Below are positions 21,397-29,838 of a stretch of 64,000 nt of DNA, piece by piece. Both the position numbers and the translations under genes were made by a program. The DNA is from Cellulosimicrobium protaetiae (GTDB lineage Bacteria > Actinomycetota > Actinomycetes > Actinomycetales > Cellulomonadaceae), in the NCBI RefSeq assembly GCF_009708005.2, contig NZ_CP052757.1, positions 2,976,001 through 3,040,000 on the forward strand. Reading direction: 5' to 3'. The notes beneath the pieces were generated by a model that ran no database searches, had not been told where the DNA came from, and was given only the letters and a program-made list of their open reading frames with translations. Numbering within the stretch: the first letter of the stretch is position 1; each line of letters begins with the position of its first letter.

Positions 21397-22785
21397 TCAG
21401 CGCGTCAGGACCGCGACGGCCTCGAGGTGGTGCGTCATCGGGAAGAGGTCGAACGCGCGCAGGGACGCGAGCCCGTAGCCGTGGCCCGCAAGGTAGGAGA
21501 CGTCGCGCGCGAGCGCGGCGGGGTCGCACGCGACGTACACGACCCGGGACGGCTGCCGGGAGGCGATGGCCTCGACCACCGAGCGTCCGGCGCCGACCCG
21601 GGGCGGGTCGAGCACGACGACGTCCGCACCCGTCGGGTCGTCGGCGAGCACCTGCTCGACGGGGCCGTGGTGCAGCTCCACCCGGTCGAGCTCGTGCGCG
21701 TTGCGGCGCGCGTCGCGCACGGCCCGCTCGTCACCCTCGACGGCGACGACGGAGCCTGCGTCGCCCACCGCCGCGGCCAGCGGCGAGGTGAACAGCCCGG
21801 CACCGGAGTAGAGGTCGAGCACGCGCGCGCCGTCGACGTCGCCCACCCCGTCGAGCACCGCGCGCGTCAGTGCGGCCGGCGCCTCCCGGTGCACCTGCCA
21901 GAACCCGCCCGCCGCGACGCGGTACTCGTGCTGCCGGTCGCCCAGGACGACGCGCTCGGTCACGCTGCGGCGTGCGTTGGGGCGCTGGTCGGGCGCGCCC
22001 GACCGCCACGCCTCGCCGTCCACGAGGAGGACCGGCGCCGAGCCGACGGGGGCGACGAGCTCGATGCGTGCCCCCGGGCGCCAGGTGCGCGTGAACACCT
22101 TCTCCCGCGCGGCGAGCTCCGCGACGTCCTCGGTCGCGAGCGGCATGCCCGGCAGCGCGACCACGTCGTGCGACCGGAAGCGGTGCATGCCCGCGCGGCC
22201 CGTGCCGTCCGCGACGAGGTCCACGCGCGTCCGGTAGCCGAGACCGCCGCGCTCGTCGTCGCCCGGCAGACTCTCGACCTCTACCTGAGGGTCGACCTCG
22301 TCGAGGTCGATCTTCCCGAGGCGCCGCAGCTGCTCGGCCAGCACGTCCCGCTTCCAGCGGCGCTGCGCGTCGAGCGCGACGTGCGCGAGCTCGCCGCCCC
22401 CGACACCCCCGGGGCCTGCCTCCGGCCACACCGACGGGACCCGGTCGGGCGACGCCTCGAGGATCTCGACGGCGTCCGCGCGCCAGAACTTCGCGGCGTC
22501 CCCGCCCTCCGTGACGCGGGCGCGCACCCGCTCCCCGGGGAGGGTGTGCCGGACGAAGACGACCCGCCCGTCGTGGCGCGCGACGCAGTGCCCGCCGTGC
22601 GCGACCGGCCCCACCTCGAGCTCGACCTCGACCTCAGGTCGAGGGTCGACGCGTGGCGACCGCCGGGTCGTCCGCTCGCCCTGACGGCGCGCGGGGCGGC
22701 GCGGGCCGCGCGCGGCGCGACGGTCCGCGGAGGGGTCGGACGGTCGGTCGGAGGGCACGGCGGGACCACGGCTGGAGGACGGCAT
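21397..22785 (-). CDS. TrmA/RlmD-type class I RNA m5U methyltransferase lacking the usual Fe-S cysteines
   Basis: 462 residues: basic N-terminal tail, a TRAM-like beta domain (VEVELEVGPVAHGGHCVARHDGRVVFVRHTLPGERV), and a Rossmann methyltransferase with SAM motif VLDLYSGAGLFTSPLA, motif IV VVLDPPRVGAG, nucleophile loop VVYVACDPAALARDVSYL (catalytic Cys) and the terminal base DLFPMTHHLEAVAVL. It should methylate C5 of a uridine in rRNA or tRNA. At the position where RlmD-type enzymes have a CxxxxxCxxC cluster motif, this protein has PSVWPEAGPGGVGGGELAHV, with no Cys. It matches the Rv2689c position in the conserved actinobacterial block. Confidence 0.9.
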   Translation of the reverse strand: MPSSSRGPAVPSDRPSDPSADRRAARGPRRPARRQGERTTRRSPRVDPRPEVEVELEVGPVAHGGHCVARHDGRVVFVRHTLPGERVRARVTEGGDAAKFWRADAVEILEASPDRVPSVWPEAGPGGVGGGELAHVALDAQRRWKRDVLAEQLRRLGKIDLDEVDPQVEVESLPGDDERGGLGYRTRVDLVADGTGRAGMHRFRSHDVVALPGMPLATEDVAELAAREKVFTRTWRPGARIELVAPVGSAPVLLVDGEAWRSGAPDQRPNARRSVTERVVLGDRQHEYRVAAGGFWQVHREAPAALTRAVLDGVGDVDGARVLDLYSGAGLFTSPLAAAVGDAGSVVAVEGDERAVRDARRNAHELDRVELHHGPVEQVLADDPTGADVVVLDPPRVGAGRSVVEAIASRQPSRVVYVACDPAALARDVSYLAGHGYGLASLRAFDLFPMTHHLEAVAVLTR

Positions 22786-22841
22786 GCCCCCAGTATCCCG
22801 GACACCGCCCGACGCACCTGCCGGAGCACCGCTCCGCGCAC

Positions 22842-22874
22842 GTGGGCCCGGCCTCGCCTCGGGACCGGGCCCAC
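22842..22874. terminator. Terminator hairpin after the KimA-like gene
   Basis: Arms GTGGGCCCGG (22842-22851) and CCGGGCCCAC (22865-22874) pair perfectly over a 13-base loop. It lies just past the permease stop at 22888 on the minus strand and before the methyltransferase start. Confidence 0.7.
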
Positions 22875-22887
22875 GCCCGTGGCCGGA

Positions 22888-24891
22888 TCAGTACCCGGTG
22901 AAGCGCTGGCGGAACCCCTCGCCCTCGAGACCGGTCTGCCCCTCGGTCGAGGAGAGCTGCCACGGCACGGAGGCCACGACGACGCCCGGCGTGAAGAGCA
23001 GCCGACCCTTGAGCCGCAGCGCGCTCTGGTTGTGCAAGAGCTGCTCCCACCAGTGCCCGACGACGTACTCGGGGATGTAGACGACCACGAGGTCGCGCGG
23101 GGACTCGCGCCGGACCGAGCGCACGTACGACAGCACCGGACGCGTGATCTCGCGGAAGGGCGAGTCGAGGACCCGCAGGGGCACGGGGAGATCGAGCGCC
23201 TCCCACTGCTTCATGAGCTCCTCGACGTCCTCGGCGTCCACGCCGACGGTGACGGCCTCCAGGACCGACGGGCGCGACGCACGCGCGTACGCCAGGGCCC
23301 GCATCGTCGGGCGGTGGATCTTGGAGACGAGGACGATCGCGTGCACGCGGCTGGGCAGCGCGCGGGCCGCCGCGGCCTCGTCGCCGAGCGCGAGCTCGTC
23401 GCGCACCGTGTCGTAGTGCCGGCGGATCGACTTCATGAGGACGAAGACGACCGCCATGGCGAGGATCGCGATCCAGGCGCCGTGCGTGAACTTGGTGATC
23501 AGCACGATGACGAGGACGGTCCCGGTCATCGCGAGACCGATCGTGTTGACCACGCGCGAGCGACGCATGCGGGCGCGCTCGCGCGGCTGGTGCTCGGTGC
23601 GCAGCGCCCGGGTCCAGTGCCGCACCATGCCGAGCTGGGACAGCGTGAACGACACGAAGACGCCGACGATGTAGAGCTGGATGAGGCGCGTGACCTCGGC
23701 GTCGAAGGCCCAGATGAGCACGATCGCCGCGACCGCGAGCGTGATGATCCCGTTGGAGAAGGCCAGCCGGTCGCCTCGCGTGTGGAGCTGGCGGGGCAGG
23801 TAGCCGTCCTTCGCGAGGATCGAGCCGAGCACGGGGAACCCGTTGAACGCCGTGTTCGCCGCGAGGACGAGGATGAGACCCGTCACGGCGGAGACGATGA
23901 AGAACAGCAGCGGCACGCCGTCGAACACGGTCTCCGCGAGCTGCCCGATCACGGGGTGCTGGACGTAGTCCACCGGCAGCGGCTCCCCGTTCAGCGCGAG
24001 CTGCGTGTGCGGGTCCTCCGCGTAGTGGACGCCCGTCGCGCGGGCGAGGAAGAGGATCGAGAGCATCATCACGGCGGAGATGCCGCCCAGCAGGGCGAGC
24101 GTCGTGGCGGCGTTGCGCGACTTCGGCTTGCGGAACGCCGGGACGCCGTTGCTGATGGCCTCGACACCGGTGAGCGCGGCGCACCCGGACGCGAAGGCGC
24201 GGGCCACGAGGAAGGCTCCCGCGATGCCGATGAGCCCCTGGTCGAACCCGCTCTCCGCCGTGAGCTCGAACTGCGCGCTCTCGGCCGGGCCGAGGGTGCC
24301 CGTGGCGTAGCGGAAGAACCCGACGATCGCCGTCGTCCCGATGGCCAGCATGAAGAGGTAGACCGGGATCGCGAAGAACGTCCCCGACTCCTTGACGCCC
24401 CGCAGGTTGACGAGCGTGAGGAGCACGACGAGCCCGATCGCGAACGCGGCCTCGTGGTCGCGCAGGGCGGGGATCGCGCTCGCCGCGTACTGGGCGCCCG
24501 ACGAGATCGAGACCGCCACCGTGAGCACGTAGTCGACCATGAGCGCCGACGCGACGCCCACGCCCGCCGTCGGGCCGAGGTTGACCGTCGCGACCTCGTA
24601 GTCGCCGCCGCCCGACGGGTAGGCACGCACGTTCTGGCGGTAGGACGCGACGACGGTCAGCAGCACCACCACGACGGCGAGGCCCACCCACGGCGAGATC
24701 ATCGTCGCGCTGAGGCCCGCGATCGCGAGCGTCAGGAGGATCTCGTCCGGGGCGTACGCGACGGACGACAGGGCGTCGGACGCGAACACGGGCAGGGCCA
24801 CACGCTTGGGGAGCAGCGTGTGCCCCAGGTGCTCGCTGCGGACAGGCCGCCCGAGCAGCAGCCGCTTCGCGGCATCAGCGATCTCCGACAC
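22888..24891 (-). CDS. APC-superfamily permease resembling KimA potassium transporters
   Basis: 667 residues from GTG 24891. An N-terminal cytoplasmic segment with LPKRVALPVFASDALSSVAYAPDEIL, the hallmark of the KimA/KUP-like APC branch, precedes about 12 membrane spans (roughly residues 45-470). RAYPSGGGDYEVA and ISNGVPAFRKPKSRNAATTL are family blocks. A ~190-residue C-terminal soluble domain (VHAIVLVSKIHRPTMRALAYARASRP... VVVYIPEYVVGHWWEQLLHNQSALRLK) resembles the universal-stress-like domain that binds c-di-AMP in B. subtilis KimA. Proton-coupled potassium uptake is inferred. It is divergent, by 79 bases, from two TrkA-type regulatory genes, the same arrangement as Rv2690c with ceoBC. Confidence 0.83.
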   Translation of the reverse strand: MSEIADAAKRLLLGRPVRSEHLGHTLLPKRVALPVFASDALSSVAYAPDEILLTLAIAGLSATMISPWVGLAVVVVLLTVVASYRQNVRAYPSGGGDYEVATVNLGPTAGVGVASALMVDYVLTVAVSISSGAQYAASAIPALRDHEAAFAIGLVVLLTLVNLRGVKESGTFFAIPVYLFMLAIGTTAIVGFFRYATGTLGPAESAQFELTAESGFDQGLIGIAGAFLVARAFASGCAALTGVEAISNGVPAFRKPKSRNAATTLALLGGISAVMMLSILFLARATGVHYAEDPHTQLALNGEPLPVDYVQHPVIGQLAETVFDGVPLLFFIVSAVTGLILVLAANTAFNGFPVLGSILAKDGYLPRQLHTRGDRLAFSNGIITLAVAAIVLIWAFDAEVTRLIQLYIVGVFVSFTLSQLGMVRHWTRALRTEHQPRERARMRRSRVVNTIGLAMTGTVLVIVLITKFTHGAWIAILAMAVVFVLMKSIRRHYDTVRDELALGDEAAAARALPSRVHAIVLVSKIHRPTMRALAYARASRPSVLEAVTVGVDAEDVEELMKQWEALDLPVPLRVLDSPFREITRPVLSYVRSVRRESPRDLVVVYIPEYVVGHWWEQLLHNQSALRLKGRLLFTPGVVVASVPWQLSSTEGQTGLEGEGFRQRFTGY

Positions 24892-24970
24892 GAGGCCTCA
24901 TGCTATGCCCGACGGCGCACGGTCGCGCTGGTGCACGCCCGGCGGGCCCGCGAGCGGTAGCGTTCGGTGC

Positions 24971-25639
24971 GTGCACTTCGTCATCATGGGCTGCGGCCGC
25001 GTCGGCGCGACGCTCGCCCAGTCGCTCGAGTCGAGCGGACACTCCGTCGCCGTCGTCGACCAGAACCCCGACGCGTTCCGGCGCCTCCCGGCCGAGTTCA
25101 CCGGCAAGAAGGTGACGGGCGTCGGGTTCGACCGCGACACGCTCGTGCAGGCCGGGATCGAGGACGCCTACGCGTTCGCCGCGGTCTCCGACGGCGACAA
25201 CTCGAACATCCTCTCCGCGCGTGTCGTGCGGGAGACGTTCGGCGTCGAGAAGGTCGTGGCCCGCATCTACGACCCCCAGCGCGCGGAGATCTACCAGCGC
25301 CTCGGCATCCCCACGGTCGCGACCGTGCGCTGGACCGCGGACCAGGTGCTGCGCCGCATGCTCCCCTTCGGGGCGACGGACGAGTACCGCGACCCCTCGG
25401 GCCGGGTGCGGCTCGCCCAGGTCGACTTCCACCCCGACTGGATCGGGCGCACGGTCCGCGCCATCGAGGACGCCACCGGGGCCCGCGTCGCGTTCGTCAG
25501 CCGCTTCGGGGACGGGGTCCTCGTCACCGCGCGCACCGTCCTGCAGGAGAACGACGTGCTGCACGTGCTCATGGAGGACGAGCGCGCCGCCACCGTCGAG
25601 CGACTGCTCACCCACGCACCGAAGGTCGAGGCCGAGTGA
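24971..25639 (+). CDS. ceoB: TrkA-family potassium uptake regulatory protein (CeoB-like)
   Basis: 222 residues from GTG 24971. HFVIMGCGRVGATLAQSLESSGHSVAVVDQNPDAF is a canonical RCK_N Rossmann nucleotide-binding motif, and residues ~135-222 (RVRLAQVDFHPDWIGRTVRAIEDATGARVAFVSRFGDGVL...) form an RCK_C domain. Such subunits bind NAD(H) or ATP/ADP at the cytoplasmic face of a potassium transporter. A TAGCGT -10 candidate sits just upstream. The stop overlaps the next start (TGATG). No TrkH/TrkG membrane subunit is in the window; the divergent KimA-like permease is the obvious candidate partner. Confidence 0.9.
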   Translation: MHFVIMGCGRVGATLAQSLESSGHSVAVVDQNPDAFRRLPAEFTGKKVTGVGFDRDTLVQAGIEDAYAFAAVSDGDNSNILSARVVRETFGVEKVVARIYDPQRAEIYQRLGIPTVATVRWTADQVLRRMLPFGATDEYRDPSGRVRLAQVDFHPDWIGRTVRAIEDATGARVAFVSRFGDGVLVTARTVLQENDVLHVLMEDERAATVERLLTHAPKVEAE

Positions 25640-26358
25640 TGCGCGTCGTCATCGCGGGAGCCGGTTCGGTCGGTCGCTCGATCGCCCGCGAGCTCCTCAG
25701 CCACGACCACGAGGTCATGCTGATCGACAAGCAGCCGGCCGCCATGCGCGTCGCGCAGGTCGCGGAGGCGGACTGGCTGCTCGCGGACGCGTGCGAGCTC
25801 TCGACGCTCGCCGAGGCCAAGGTCGACGAGTGCGACGTCATCGTGGCGGCGACCGGCGACGACAAGGTGAACCTCGTCGTCTCGCTCCTCGCCAAGACCG
25901 AGTTCGGCGTGCCCCGCACGGTCGCGCGCGTGAACAACCCGAAGAACGAGTGGATGTTCGACGAGTCCTGGGGCGTCGACGTCGCCGTCTCCACGCCGCG
26001 GATCATGACGGCGATGGTCGAGGAGGCGGTCGCCGTCGGGGACCTCGTGCGGATCTTCACGTTCCACCAGTCGGGTGCCGACATCCTCGAGGTCACGCTC
26101 CCCCCGACGTCCCCGCTCGTCGGGCGCCGGGTCGGTGAGGTGCCCTGGCCCGCGGACACCGTGCTCGCGGCGATCGTCCGCGGCGTGCGCCCCATCGCGC
26201 CGAGCCAGGACGACACGCTGGAGGCCGGCGACGAGCTGCTGCTCGTGACGGGCAACGAGGCGGACGAGGGGGCGCTGAGCCGCCTGCTCGCCAGCGAGCC
26301 CGCGGACGACACCGACGCCGACCTCGTCGAGACCGCCCGGGACGACGACCTGCTCTGA
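25639..26358 (+). CDS. ceoC: TrkA-family potassium uptake regulatory protein (CeoC-like)
   Basis: 239 residues from ATG 25639, overlapping the ceoB stop by one base. The RCK_N domain opens MRVVIAGAGSVGRSIARELLSHDHEVMLIDKQ with the GxGxxG loop, and VARVNNPKNEWMFDESWGVDVAVSTPRIM is the typical TrkA continuation. The RCK_C domain covers about residues 135-220. An acidic tail (DDTDADLVETARDDDLL) ends the protein. It probably forms a hetero-oligomer with the preceding paralogue. It is convergent with the DUF3159 gene, 29 bases away. Confidence 0.9.
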   Translation: MRVVIAGAGSVGRSIARELLSHDHEVMLIDKQPAAMRVAQVAEADWLLADACELSTLAEAKVDECDVIVAATGDDKVNLVVSLLAKTEFGVPRTVARVNNPKNEWMFDESWGVDVAVSTPRIMTAMVEEAVAVGDLVRIFTFHQSGADILEVTLPPTSPLVGRRVGEVPWPADTVLAAIVRGVRPIAPSQDDTLEAGDELLLVTGNEADEGALSRLLASEPADDTDADLVETARDDDLL

Positions 26359-26387
26359 CGGCGGGCGATCCCGCGGGTGAGGCCCCG

Positions 26388-27284
26388 CTACGCGGTCGGC
26401 CGGGCGGCGGCGTGGGGTCGGCGGACCAGGATCCACGTGAGCCACAGGACGAGCGCCCACAGGGGGATGCCCATGACGAGGCGCGCGGTGCCGAGCCAGC
26501 CGACGTCGCCGTCGAGGTAGAGCGGGACCTGGACGGCGAGACGGGCGCCGAACAGCCCGATCCACAGCCACGTCGCGGCGGTGTACCGGCGCATGAGCGC
26601 ACGGTCCGTCCGCCACGTCCGGGCCCAGCGCGCGAACGCCCTGGGCTCGGCGGCCCGCTGCCCGTCGGCTGTCGCCGCGTCCGTGGTGGGGTCGGACGGC
26701 CCGCCCGCCCTGTCCGAGGCAGGTGCGGACGCCGGGCTCGCGGCAGCCGCGCCGAAGCCGCTGCGGAAGCCCTCGACGACGAGGCCCACGAGCGGCCAGC
26801 GGGCCAGGACGGACACGAGGAGCACCACCAGGTAGGCCGCGTTGGTCCACAGCCCCCACGCGAAGTAGTCCTGCGCCTCGCCCGAGCGCCATGCCCAGAT
26901 CACGCCGATCCCGACGCCCAGCAGGCCGCCGAAGGCCTGGGTCACGGGGGTGCGCTGGACCAGCCGGGCCACGACCGCGACGAGCGCCGCCGCGACGGAC
27001 GTCCACAGCGCCCACGGGAGGTTCGTCGTCGCGACGTAGACGACGACGAAGACGAGACCCGGGGCGACGGACTCGACGAGACCGCGCACGCCGCCGATCG
27101 CGTCGGCCACCGAGAAGTCCTGACCGGCGAGCGCCCGGACTCCGCGCGCGCGCCCGTCCTCGGGAGCGGCGACGTCGTCGACGACGGTCTCCGCGACCTC
27201 GGCGTCGTGCGCCACGGCCTCACGCACCCGGTCGGGGTCGGGACGATCGCCCACGGGGCCGCTCGCGTCGCTGCTGCTCGTCAT
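26388..27284 (-). CDS. DUF3159 membrane protein
   Basis: 298 residues. After a charged N-terminal 55 residues comes FSVADAIGGVRGLVESVAPGLVFVVVYV, the DUF3159 opening, then five to six predicted membrane helices (for example LPWALWTSVAAALVAVVARL, AYLVVLLVSVLARWPLVGLVV, ATWLWIGLFGARLAVQVPLYL, ARLVMGIPLWALVLWLTWILV). A Pro/Ala/Asp-rich insert of about 50 residues splits the helices. Its function is unknown. It follows the OB-fold and DUF3710 genes on the same strand, as in Rv2693c-Rv2696c. Confidence 0.85.
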   Translation of the reverse strand: MTSSSDASGPVGDRPDPDRVREAVAHDAEVAETVVDDVAAPEDGRARGVRALAGQDFSVADAIGGVRGLVESVAPGLVFVVVYVATTNLPWALWTSVAAALVAVVARLVQRTPVTQAFGGLLGVGIGVIWAWRSGEAQDYFAWGLWTNAAYLVVLLVSVLARWPLVGLVVEGFRSGFGAAAASPASAPASDRAGGPSDPTTDAATADGQRAAEPRAFARWARTWRTDRALMRRYTAATWLWIGLFGARLAVQVPLYLDGDVGWLGTARLVMGIPLWALVLWLTWILVRRPHAAARPTA

Positions 27285-27405
27285 CTCGTGGCGTCCTCGG
27301 TGGCTCGGGTGCGGTCGGCTGCGGCCGGTCCGGAGCGAGCTCCGGGTCGGCCGTCACGGGTCCGCAGGATCGTACGGCACCGTCGCCCGACGACGGGGCC
27401 TCCTG

Positions 27406-27780
27406 TCACTCCCCCGGCTTGGCGAGGAGCTCGTAGCGCGGGTTGAAGATCGTGCGGCGGCCGTCGACGTCGCACACCAGCCCCTCGACGAGGGCACGGC
27501 GGCCGGGCTCGATCCCCGCGATGCGACGGCGCCCGAGCCACACCAGGTCGACGACGCCCGACCCGTCGAACAGCTCCACCTCGACGGTCGGGACACCGTC
27601 GCGCGGGCGGAGGACGACGGAGCGCAGCACGCCCGTGATCTTGGCGCGGCGCCGGTTGGGCAGCTCGGAGACCGCGCGGCAGCCCGTCTGGCGGGCGGCC
27701 TCGGTGCGCTCCTCGTCGGCGGCCAGCTCCTCCTGGGAGGCGAGGGCCGTGCGCCACGCGTCGCGCAGGGTCGGGACCAT
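27406..27780 (-). CDS. OB-fold nucleic acid-binding domain protein
   Basis: 124 residues from ATG 27780, one base after the DUF3710 stop (TGACATG). RRRAKITGVLRSVVLRPRDGVPTVEVELFDGSGVVDLVWLGRRRIAGIEPGRRALVEGLV is a compact OB-fold of the RecG-wedge/tRNA-anti type, with the strand pattern and the conserved LVWLGRR stretch. No catalytic residues are evident. It equates to Rv2694c by position. Role unknown; binding of nucleic acid is inferred only from the fold. Confidence 0.82.
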   Translation of the reverse strand: MVPTLRDAWRTALASQEELAADEERTEAARQTGCRAVSELPNRRRAKITGVLRSVVLRPRDGVPTVEVELFDGSGVVDLVWLGRRRIAGIEPGRRALVEGLVCDVDGRRTIFNPRYELLAKPGE

Positions 27781-27781
27781 G

Positions 27782-28531
27782 TCAGCGGATCTCCGTGATC
27801 TCCGGCCCACGCGTCAGCGGGTCGAACGACGGCGTCTCGGGCGCCCCGGCGGGCGTCGGGGCGGCCGCCTCCGGCCCCTTGCCGGGCAGGTGGAGCGTGA
27901 GCAGGTCGCGCGGGGGGCGCGGGTTCTGGTCGCGGACGACGACGATGTTGGCGAACACCGACTCGAGCAGCCGTGCCTCGGCGGGGTCGACCGCCGCCTT
28001 GCCCGTGAGGACGCCGCGCAGGAACCAGCGGGGACCGTCGACGCCGACGAACCGGGCGGGCCGCACCCCGGGGCGCCCGTCGGGCGTCTGCGCGGGGATG
28101 CGGGCGAGCAGCTCGCGGCCGAACGGGCCGGGGAGGTCGTCGACCGTGCCGCCCTGCTTGGTCACGGAGGCGGCGATCTCGCCCCGGATCTCGTCCCAGA
28201 TCCCGTCGGTGCGGGGCGCGGCGAACGCCTGCACCTGCAGCCCCGAGCCCGCGACGGCGCACGCGACGCCCGTGATGCGCTGCGTCTTCTTGTCGACCTC
28301 CATGCGCAGCTCCATCCCGGGGACGCCGGGGAGCCAGACCGCGCCGAGGTCGAGGCGCGGTCCGCGCTCGGGGACCTGGGTGGAGTCGTACGGGCCACGG
28401 GCCGGCTTCTCGTCGGCCGTCCCCGTGGCGGGCGCGCCGTCGTCGACCTGCTCGGAGGTCGCAGCCGACGGCGTCGACGACTCGGGCGACTCGCTCGGCT
28501 CGGACGACCTGGAGCGACGGAACAGACCCAC
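27782..28531 (-). CDS. DUF3710 protein
   Basis: 249 residues. The N-terminus MGLFRRSRSSEPSESPESS is a basic then acidic disordered segment. The DUF3710 domain runs from GPYDSTQVPERGPRLDLGAVWLPGVPGMELRMEVDKKTQRITGV through FAAPRTDGIWDEIRGEI and RWFLRGVLTGKAAVDPAEARLLESVFANIVVVRD. Soluble, actinobacteria-specific, with no known reaction; Rv2696c is the mycobacterial counterpart. It lies between dut (upstream) and the OB-fold gene in one transcriptional direction. Confidence 0.88.
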   Translation of the reverse strand: MGLFRRSRSSEPSESPESSTPSAATSEQVDDGAPATGTADEKPARGPYDSTQVPERGPRLDLGAVWLPGVPGMELRMEVDKKTQRITGVACAVAGSGLQVQAFAAPRTDGIWDEIRGEIAASVTKQGGTVDDLPGPFGRELLARIPAQTPDGRPGVRPARFVGVDGPRWFLRGVLTGKAAVDPAEARLLESVFANIVVVRDQNPRPPRDLLTLHLPGKGPEAAAPTPAGAPETPSFDPLTRGPEITEIR

Positions 28532-28637
28532 GGAGGAACTCCTTCACCTGCCCGGCCCGTGGCCGGGACTCCACACGGGGCGCTCGCCCCGCACTGCTTC
28601 CACACTAGCCCGCGCAGCGGCGGTCGCGGTGCGACGG

Positions 28638-29114
28638 TCAGGTCGCGGCGGCCCACCCGCCGCTCGACCCGAAGCCGCCCTCGCCGCGGTGCGACCCGGG
28701 CAGCCGCTCGGCCTGCACGAACCGCGCGCGCTCGACCTTCTGCACCACGAGCTGCGCGACCCGGTCGCCGCGCCGCAGGACGACGGGCTCGCGGGCGTCG
28801 GTGTTCAGGAGCGTCACCTTGATCTCGCCGCGGTACCCGGCGTCCACGGTGCCCGGCGCGTTGACCACGGTCACGCCGTGCTTCGCCGCCAGGCCCGAGC
28901 GCGGGTGCACGAACGCCGCGTAGCCGTCGGGCAGCGCGATCGAGACCCCGGTGGGGACGACGATGCGCTCCCCCGGCGCCAGCTCGACGTCGACGGTCGT
29001 CACGAGGTCCGCGCCCGCGTCGCCCGGGTGGGCGTAGGCGGGCAGGGGGACGTCGTCGAGGAGCGTGATGAGGACGTCGACGTCCCCGGTCGCGGGCTCG
29101 TGGTGGTTCGGCAC
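28638..29114 (-). CDS. dut: dUTP diphosphatase
   Basis: 158 residues from GTG 29114 (VPNHHEPATGDVDVLITLLDD). All five trimeric dUTPase motifs are present: AHPGDAGADL (1), VHPRSGLAAKHG (2), VNAPGTVDAGYRGEIKV (3), RGDRVAQLVVQKV (4) and GSHRGEGGFGSSG (5). It hydrolyses dUTP to dUMP and pyrophosphate, keeping uracil out of DNA and feeding dTMP synthesis. No ATG lies near; GTG is the only start giving a normal length. Divergent from the DUF3093 gene across 77 bases. Confidence 0.96.
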   Translation of the reverse strand: MPNHHEPATGDVDVLITLLDDVPLPAYAHPGDAGADLVTTVDVELAPGERIVVPTGVSIALPDGYAAFVHPRSGLAAKHGVTVVNAPGTVDAGYRGEIKVTLLNTDAREPVVLRRGDRVAQLVVQKVERARFVQAERLPGSHRGEGGFGSSGGWAAAT

Positions 29115-29191
29115 CCGGCAGAGCCTAGTGCTCCCCGGCCGGCGCTGCGAGCACGTCCGGGCCCGCCCCCGACTGCTGGGATGATGGACCC

Positions 29192-29743
29192 ATGACCGAC
29201 GCCGCCGACCGCAGCACCTCGTCGTCCGCCCCGGGCGGAGCCTCCGGAGAAGCAGCCGGAGGAGCATCTGGAGGAGCCACGACGTCCGGCACCCCGGGGG
29301 CCGCGTCGTACCGGGAACGCCTGCTCCCGGGCGTCGGCGGCTGGGCCGCCACCCTGGGCTTCGCCGCGGTGCTCGGGATCGCGCTGTGGCCCGCGAGCCA
29401 CGCCATCGCGATCGGGGTGGGAGTGCTCGCCGCCGTCGCGGGGGTCGTCGGGCTGTGGTGGACGTCGCCCGTCGTCGCGGTGGTGGACGGCGAGCTGTGC
29501 GCGGGCCGCGCCCACGTCCCCACGTCGCTGCTCGGGCAGATCACGACGCTCGACGCGGAGACGATGCGCGTCCAGCTCGGCCCGCGACTCGACGCCCGTG
29601 CCTTCGTGTGCCTGCGCGCGTGGGCGCGGACGGGGGTCCACGTCACGCTCGAGGACCCCCTGGACCCCACGCCGTACTGGCTCGTCTCCACGCGGCACCC
29701 GCAGCGCCTCGCGGACGCGATCCGGACCGCGCAGGCGTCCTGA
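29192..29743 (+). CDS. DUF3093 membrane protein
   Basis: 183 residues. A Gly/Ala/Ser-rich leader of about 38 residues precedes YRERLLPGVGGWAATLGFAAVLGIALWP and HAIAIGVGVLAAVAGVVGLWWTSPVVAVV, two membrane helices, then a small soluble domain (GELCAGRAHVPTSLLGQITTLDAETMRVQLGPRLDARAFVCLRAW) characteristic of DUF3093. Function unknown. It occupies the Rv2698 position next to dut and is convergent with the DUF4193 gene, sharing a terminator. Confidence 0.85.
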   Translation: MTDAADRSTSSSAPGGASGEAAGGASGGATTSGTPGAASYRERLLPGVGGWAATLGFAAVLGIALWPASHAIAIGVGVLAAVAGVVGLWWTSPVVAVVDGELCAGRAHVPTSLLGQITTLDAETMRVQLGPRLDARAFVCLRAWARTGVHVTLEDPLDPTPYWLVSTRHPQRLADAIRTAQAS

Positions 29744-29786
29744 GGGGCCGCGCCAGGCGGGCAGCCCACGACGGGCACCGCGGACG

Positions 29787-29826
29787 ACGAAGGCCGCCGC
29801 CCCGGGGAGGGGACGGCGGCCTTCGT
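29787..29826. terminator. Bidirectional terminator between DUF3093 and DUF4193 genes
   Basis: Arms ACGAAGGCCGCCG (29787-29799) and CGGCGGCCTTCGT (29814-29826) pair perfectly over 13 bases between two convergent genes. The loop is C/G-rich and could extend the stem. Confidence 0.8.
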
Positions 29827-29838
29827 GCGTCGTGCAGG

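Noticed and set aside
24892-24970. c-di-AMP (ydaO) riboswitch controlling the KimA-like gene
   Set aside because: Only 79 bases lie between the divergent starts, and the promoter occupies part of them; there is no room for the aptamer.
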